64,000 bases of DNA from Candidatus Saccharimonadota bacterium. GTDB lineage: Bacteria > Patescibacteriota > Saccharimonadia > Saccharimonadales > Saccharimonadaceae. The stretch covers positions 421,330-485,329 of the forward strand of contig JAECRG010000001.1 in the NCBI GenBank assembly GCA_015999875.1, in the 5' to 3' direction. Positions 59,770 to 64,000 of the stretch are shown piece after piece (the stretch's first letter is position 1; every line of letters starts with the position of its first letter). The notes below the pieces were generated by a model. The model saw nothing but the letters and a program-made list of their open reading frames with translations. It was not told where the DNA came from and ran no database searches. The position numbers and the translations under genes are program-made.

Positions 59770-59793
59770 GTTTCTAGTATAACACCTACGTCG

Positions 59794-62022
59794 CTAGTTC
59801 CGAGGTGTGGGTGCTGGAGTAGGCGTAGGATTCGGTGCGGGAGTTGGCGTAGGATCGACAGGTGTAGTTGGAGTCTCCTCTTCTTCATCTTCATCGTCAG
59901 CCGGTGGTGCTGTTGGCGTTGGGGTTGTCGGTTGAGTTGGGGTTGTCGGCGCTTGCACCTCTGGCTTATTTTCTGGTTCACGCAGTTGGGTTTGCACGTT
60001 ACAACCATATTCAGGTAATGCCGTCGCCAAGAAATACTCCTTGTAAGTGCCCCCACCTGCCGTATTTGCCAGCTTGCCCGTTCCGTAACAAGTATCTTTT
60101 TGCACCACGCCACTTGGTGCCGTAAACGGATCTCCGGTCTGTGTCACTAGCTCGTTCATTGTATTGCGCCAAATTGGACCAGCCAGTGAACCTCCGCCGC
60201 TCGACATCTCGGTATTATCGTTGTTGCCAACCCATACACCAATAGCAAGTGATGGTGTGTATCCGATCGTCCACGCGTCACGATTTTCGTCGGTTGTACC
60301 AGTTTTGACCGCAGCCTTTTTGTTGCCCGAGAGACTCAAAGATGAACCAAATATACCTGCACGCGCTTGATTATCCGACAAGATATTTGATATGAGGTAC
60401 GCACCCTCTTCACTAATCACCTGTTTGGATTTTTGTTCATTTTTGTATATTACCTGATCATACTTACTCTTAATTTCTTCTTCGAGCGCGACCTCTTTTT
60501 GGTTTCCACCATTTGCAAAACCAGCATACGCATGTGTCATGTCGATCAATCTCGCTTCCGCAGCACCGAGAGCAAGCGATAGGCCATAGTCCTTCTTCTT
60601 ATCAATTGTGTCGATGCCCATATCATTTGCAGCTTCGATTGACTTATCGATACCATAGCGCTGCATCACCTTCACTGCAGGGATGTTGAGCGACCAGTTG
60701 AGCGCCTTGCGCACCGTCACGTCACCATTATAATTACGCAGAGCATTCTTTGGCTGGTATCCATCTATATTGATAGGTTCGTCAGCTAGTATTGTCGCAG
60801 GCGTAATCACCCCGTCTGCCATAGCCGCCGCATAATAAATAGGCTTGAAGCTACTTCCTGGCTGGCGAGCAGATGTCGCCATATTAACCTTACCGTCTTT
60901 CTCGTCGTTCCAGTCGTAGCTACCGATAAGTGCACGAATCGAACCTGTCTTCGGGTCAATCGCAAGCGCTGCAGCGTTTGAACCACCACTGTAGCGGATA
61001 GAGTTCATATTTTTATTGATGTTTTCCTGCAGCTTGTTCTGCACATTCAGATCAAGTGTCGTTTTGACCTGGTAGCCAGAGCGAGCAACCTTTTCTTCAC
61101 CATACCGTTTGTTGAGATCGGCGAGTACCATTTCCGCAAAATGCGGAGCTGGGCTGTTGTCAGTAGACGACTCTGGCGCAGCAAACGCAAGCTCCTGTGC
61201 CAATGCTTGGTCTTTTTCAGCTTGCGTGATGAATCCATTTTTAACCATGCGCGTCAGCACGGTGCCTTGACGCTCTTTGGCATACTCCATACTGCCGTAT
61301 ATAGGCGAGTATGCGTTTGGAGCCGGTAGTACTCCGATAATCATGGCACTCTCAGCAAGTGTGAGATCTTTTGGCGCTTTGTTAAAGAAGCTTTTAGCCG
61401 CGTCCTCTATACCAAATGCGTTACCTCCAAAAAAGGTTGAGTTGAGGTACATTTCAAATATTTCATCTTTGGTATATGTCTGCTCTATCGCAATCGAGAC
61501 AGAAAGCTCTTGGAATTTGCGCAAATAGCTTTTTTGGTCTGTCAGCAAGGTATTTTTAGCAAGCTGCTGTGTGAGTGTACTGCCACCATAATTTGTGCCG
61601 CCAGTCACCAGATTGCCGTAGACTGCGCCGATCATACTGATAAACGAAAACCCGCCGTGATTGTAGAAATCCTTGTCTTCGCTTGCAAGCAAAGCTTTCT
61701 TTGTTGTTTCATTTATCTCGCTCAGTGGCACGATATCACGGTGCTTGGCTCGGCCACTCTGATAAATCGTCGTACCGTTTACGTCCATGAGCACAATACC
61801 GGTGTTGTTGCGGTTCATGAGACGCTCTTTGTCAGAGATATCCCGCGCGAAGTAAAAATATGTCATGAGTGGGATGAGTATCAGGATAGTCAAGATAGGA
61901 CCCACTATCACCGCAACTTTTTGCCATCGTTTTAGATTACGAAACCACAAAATATACGTGTTAAAAGTTAACCACGCCGCGCGCGTTTTGCGCTGTTTTG
62001 TGTATTTTCCGACTCTTCTCAT
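59794..62022 (-). CDS. Class A penicillin-binding protein (PBP1a-like)
   Basis: GT51 EDKDFYNHGG, TP SxxK ARQPGSSFKP, KTGTT; Pro/Thr-rich tail. ATG at 62022 (TATAAT 7 nt upstream). Confidence 0.93.
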   Translation of the reverse strand: MRRVGKYTKQRKTRAAWLTFNTYILWFRNLKRWQKVAVIVGPILTILILIPLMTYFYFARDISDKERLMNRNNTGIVLMDVNGTTIYQSGRAKHRDIVPLSEINETTKKALLASEDKDFYNHGGFSFISMIGAVYGNLVTGGTNYGGSTLTQQLAKNTLLTDQKSYLRKFQELSVSIAIEQTYTKDEIFEMYLNSTFFGGNAFGIEDAAKSFFNKAPKDLTLAESAMIIGVLPAPNAYSPIYGSMEYAKERQGTVLTRMVKNGFITQAEKDQALAQELAFAAPESSTDNSPAPHFAEMVLADLNKRYGEEKVARSGYQVKTTLDLNVQNKLQENINKNMNSIRYSGGSNAAALAIDPKTGSIRALIGSYDWNDEKDGKVNMATSARQPGSSFKPIYYAAAMADGVITPATILADEPINIDGYQPKNALRNYNGDVTVRKALNWSLNIPAVKVMQRYGIDKSIEAANDMGIDTIDKKKDYGLSLALGAAEARLIDMTHAYAGFANGGNQKEVALEEEIKSKYDQVIYKNEQKSKQVISEEGAYLISNILSDNQARAGIFGSSLSLSGNKKAAVKTGTTDENRDAWTIGYTPSLAIGVWVGNNDNTEMSSGGGSLAGPIWRNTMNELVTQTGDPFTAPSGVVQKDTCYGTGKLANTAGGGTYKEYFLATALPEYGCNVQTQLREPENKPEVQAPTTPTQPTTPTPTAPPADDEDEEEETPTTPVDPTPTPAPNPTPTPAPTPRN

Positions 62023-62146
62023 TAGTACTATTATACCACCTTGCAACTGAAAGAATAATTAAGATCAACTAGGGGCGCAGGAGAATCCGTACCACCTGGA
62101 CTCACTGTAGTTCTGCAATCCCATAAAGTAGCCGTGATACTTGTCT

Positions 62147-62629
62147 TTACACCAAACCTCTCGACATCATTGTATGCGTAATAGCCGCCGCCAGTGCGTC
62201 CGCGCAATCATCTGGCTTCGGCACATCTTTGAGGCCCAGGTGAATCCGCACCATTTCTTGTACTTGTTTCTTGTCGGCTTTGCCGTAGCCAGTGAGTGTT
62301 TGCTTGATCTGCTGTGGCGTATATTCGGCTATCGGTAGTTTCGCCTTGCGACCTGTCAGCATAGCGACACCACGAGCATGCGATACACTCATAGCCGTAG
62401 TCACGTTTTGCGCGAAAAATAGTTTTTCTATCGACATTATATCTGGTTTCGTCTCGGCGATAATATCCGTCAGGCCGTCAAAAATCTCCTCCAATCGCTC
62501 ATCGAGTGGAGTATGTGCAGGCGTAGTAATCACGCCAGCTGTCACCATTTTTACTTTGTTACCTTTCGCTACGTCTATGACGCCAAATCCGAGGATACCA
62601 GTACCTGGATCGATGCCGATAATTCTCAT
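62147..62629 (-). CDS. ruvC: Holliday junction resolvase RuvC
   Basis: RIIGIDPGTGILGFGVID. Confidence 0.95.
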   Translation of the reverse strand: MRIIGIDPGTGILGFGVIDVAKGNKVKMVTAGVITTPAHTPLDERLEEIFDGLTDIIAETKPDIMSIEKLFFAQNVTTAMSVSHARGVAMLTGRKAKLPIAEYTPQQIKQTLTGYGKADKKQVQEMVRIHLGLKDVPKPDDCADALAAAITHTMMSRGLV

Positions 62630-62632
62630 CTA

Positions 62633-63346
62633 CTATTCTACGATATTTGCATTAGTGTGTACGTTCACAACATCTGCCACATCATCAAGCGCATCCATCA
62701 CCTTTATGATTTTTGCGGCCGTGTCTTCGTCCGAGATATCGATTTCACTATTTGGCACGTATAAAAGCTCTGCGTCTTTTACTTCTAACCCAGCATCAAT
62801 AATCGCCTGACGGACCTTTGCTAAATCTTTTTGCTCCGTGTACACAACAAGTCCACCATCCTCTTCAAGCGCGTCTTCAGCGCCAGCATCCAATACTGTC
62901 AGTAAGGCATCTTCACCAGTTGCTGCAACGCGGATCACGCCTTTGCGAGTGAACTGGAATGTCACACTACCTGCGTCGGCGATACGACCACCGTTTTTGA
63001 CAAGTGCGTTTTTCACCTCGGGTAGGGTGCGGTTACGATTATCCGTAGCTGTCTCGATCACCAAACCGATACCGCCAGGGCCATAGCCTTCGTACGTGAT
63101 TTCTTCGAGCACAGCTGCGTTTTTGTCGTTTACACGATCGATTGCACGCTGGATATTGGCGTTTGGCATGTTTGCTGCTTTGGCCTTTTCTATAGCCAAA
63201 GCCAAAGCGGAGTTGATACTTGCATCAGTGCCTGCTCGCGCTGCGATGGCGATCTGATTACCTAGCTTAGTAAATACAGCTCCGCGCTTTGCGTCATTTG
63301 CACCTTTTTGGCGCTTGATAGTTTCCCATTTACTGTGTCCAGACAT
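62633..63346 (-). CDS. YebC/PmpR-family regulator
   Basis: MSGHSKWETIKRQKGANDAKRGAVFTKL. Confidence 0.96.
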   Translation of the reverse strand: MSGHSKWETIKRQKGANDAKRGAVFTKLGNQIAIAARAGTDASINSALALAIEKAKAANMPNANIQRAIDRVNDKNAAVLEEITYEGYGPGGIGLVIETATDNRNRTLPEVKNALVKNGGRIADAGSVTFQFTRKGVIRVAATGEDALLTVLDAGAEDALEEDGGLVVYTEQKDLAKVRQAIIDAGLEVKDAELLYVPNSEIDISDEDTAAKIIKVMDALDDVADVVNVHTNANIVE

Positions 63347-63554
63347 TGTTGTGCTCCGAATATAAGTTAGTAATACAATTACTACACATTATAACAGATT
63401 ACTCAACAAGAATATCTCTAAAGTAATTGTAAGAATCTCGAAAAAGCCTCGTCACAGAAACACCCGGACACAAGGAAAATGGCACTTTTGGCCAAGAATA
63501 CTAAAAGTTTATATAAGTATCAGCAATTCAGATTAGAATATTAAACCACTAAGG

Positions 63555-64000
63555 CTATTCGCATCCGATTCCATCATCATCTCTATCGAGATGGCTCGCA
63601 TATCCAGGTTGTCCCCGGTAGACCGGTGCCGCACCCGCCGCGCGAGCTGCAGTACAGTTCTTGTAATATACGCTCGAAGCAGCTTGCTGTTGTTGAGCTT
63701 GGGCGGCTTGTGCCTGCTGCGCAGCTTGTTGCTGACGTGCAGCCTCAGCTGCAGCGGCTTGCTGTTGTTGAGCGCGTGCTGCTGCGGCAGCCGCAGCTTG
63801 AGCGGCCGCTTCGTCATCCGCTTTCTTCTTTACTTGAATGGCCTGCACTGCTGCTTCTGGAGTTTGTTCTGTATTACTGTTGCAAGTATTTGCCGCCCAG
63901 AAACCAAGTGAACGTACTTTTGCGTCAGACTCTACAAGCTTATATTCGCCTGCGTATTTATACGGTTTACTATAGGTGTATTCGTGTGCATACCCTTCGC
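63555..64000 (-). CDS. TNase (staphylococcal nuclease-like) + Ala/Gln-rich linker + Excalibur domain (runs off right edge)
   Basis: Read past the track start to the window edge: YTYSKPYKYAGEYKLVESDAKVRSLGFWAANTC resembles a TNase C-terminus; then A/Q-rich linker and Excalibur DRDDDGIGCE. Confidence 0.75.
   Translation of the reverse strand, partial: EGYAHEYTYSKPYKYAGEYKLVESDAKVRSLGFWAANTCNSNTEQTPEAAVQAIQVKKKADDEAAAQAAAAAAARAQQQQAAAAEAARQQQAAQQAQAAQAQQQQAASSVYYKNCTAARAAGAAPVYRGQPGYASHLDRDDDGIGCE

Noticed and set aside
1-64000. CRISPR array or cas genes
   Set aside because: No spaced direct repeats of CRISPR type and no Cas motifs noticed; the only tandem repeats are coding (DUF285, Vgb-like blades, Pro/Thr-rich tail).
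1-64000. Alternative genetic code (UGA = Gly as in Gracilibacteria/Absconditabacteria)
   Set aside because: UGA terminates several well-supported genes at sensible ends (murT, tsaE, pilO-like), so UGA is a stop.

Overview
The window looks chromosomal and is most likely from a Candidatus Saccharibacteria (TM7) / Patescibacteria genome. This is inferred from gene content: MurT/GatD, a compact type IV pilus operon, RuvABC, RecA/RecX, TsaB/TsaE, RNase Y, and a VirB6-like plus Clp-like membrane cluster. UGA is used as a stop codon. From left to right: (i) about 1-10.8 kb, an accessory/surface region with a truncated beta-lactamase-family protein, Nudix, cupin and kinase genes interleaved with a 28-bp repeat, three large secreted proteins that share a C-terminal APNTG + TM + basic tail, and a secreted trypsin-like protease; (ii) 11-18 kb, a YcnI/ferric-reductase-like cluster, an FBP-domain protein, a CPBP protease and small enzymes; (iii) 18-27.6 kb, a membrane-machine operon; (iv) 27.6-31.4 kb, murT-gatD, bcp, an acyltransferase-like gene and tRNA-Pro(UGG); (v) about 31.37-37.75 kb, a roughly 6.4-kb integrated element with a large serine recombinase, an OLD-family AAA/TOPRIM nuclease and a candidate structured RNA; (vi) 38-64 kb, mostly housekeeping genes, the type IV pilus operon, recombination genes and a truncated TNase-Excalibur protein at the right edge. 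The strongest new observation is that the element's att site lies inside the 3' end of the recombinase gene. Integration into tRNA-Pro truncates the recombinase. Joining the two element ends in silico restores a 52-codon C-terminal extension and places a membrane-protein gene directly downstream. A second strong observation is a 119-nt RNA-like structure in the element, with a 24-bp closing stem, a -10 box just upstream and a terminator. A third is the recurrent placement of TATAMT -10 boxes 6-9 nt before start codons, which suggests widespread leaderless transcription. All calls come from reading the sequence and the ORF translations. No database search was run.
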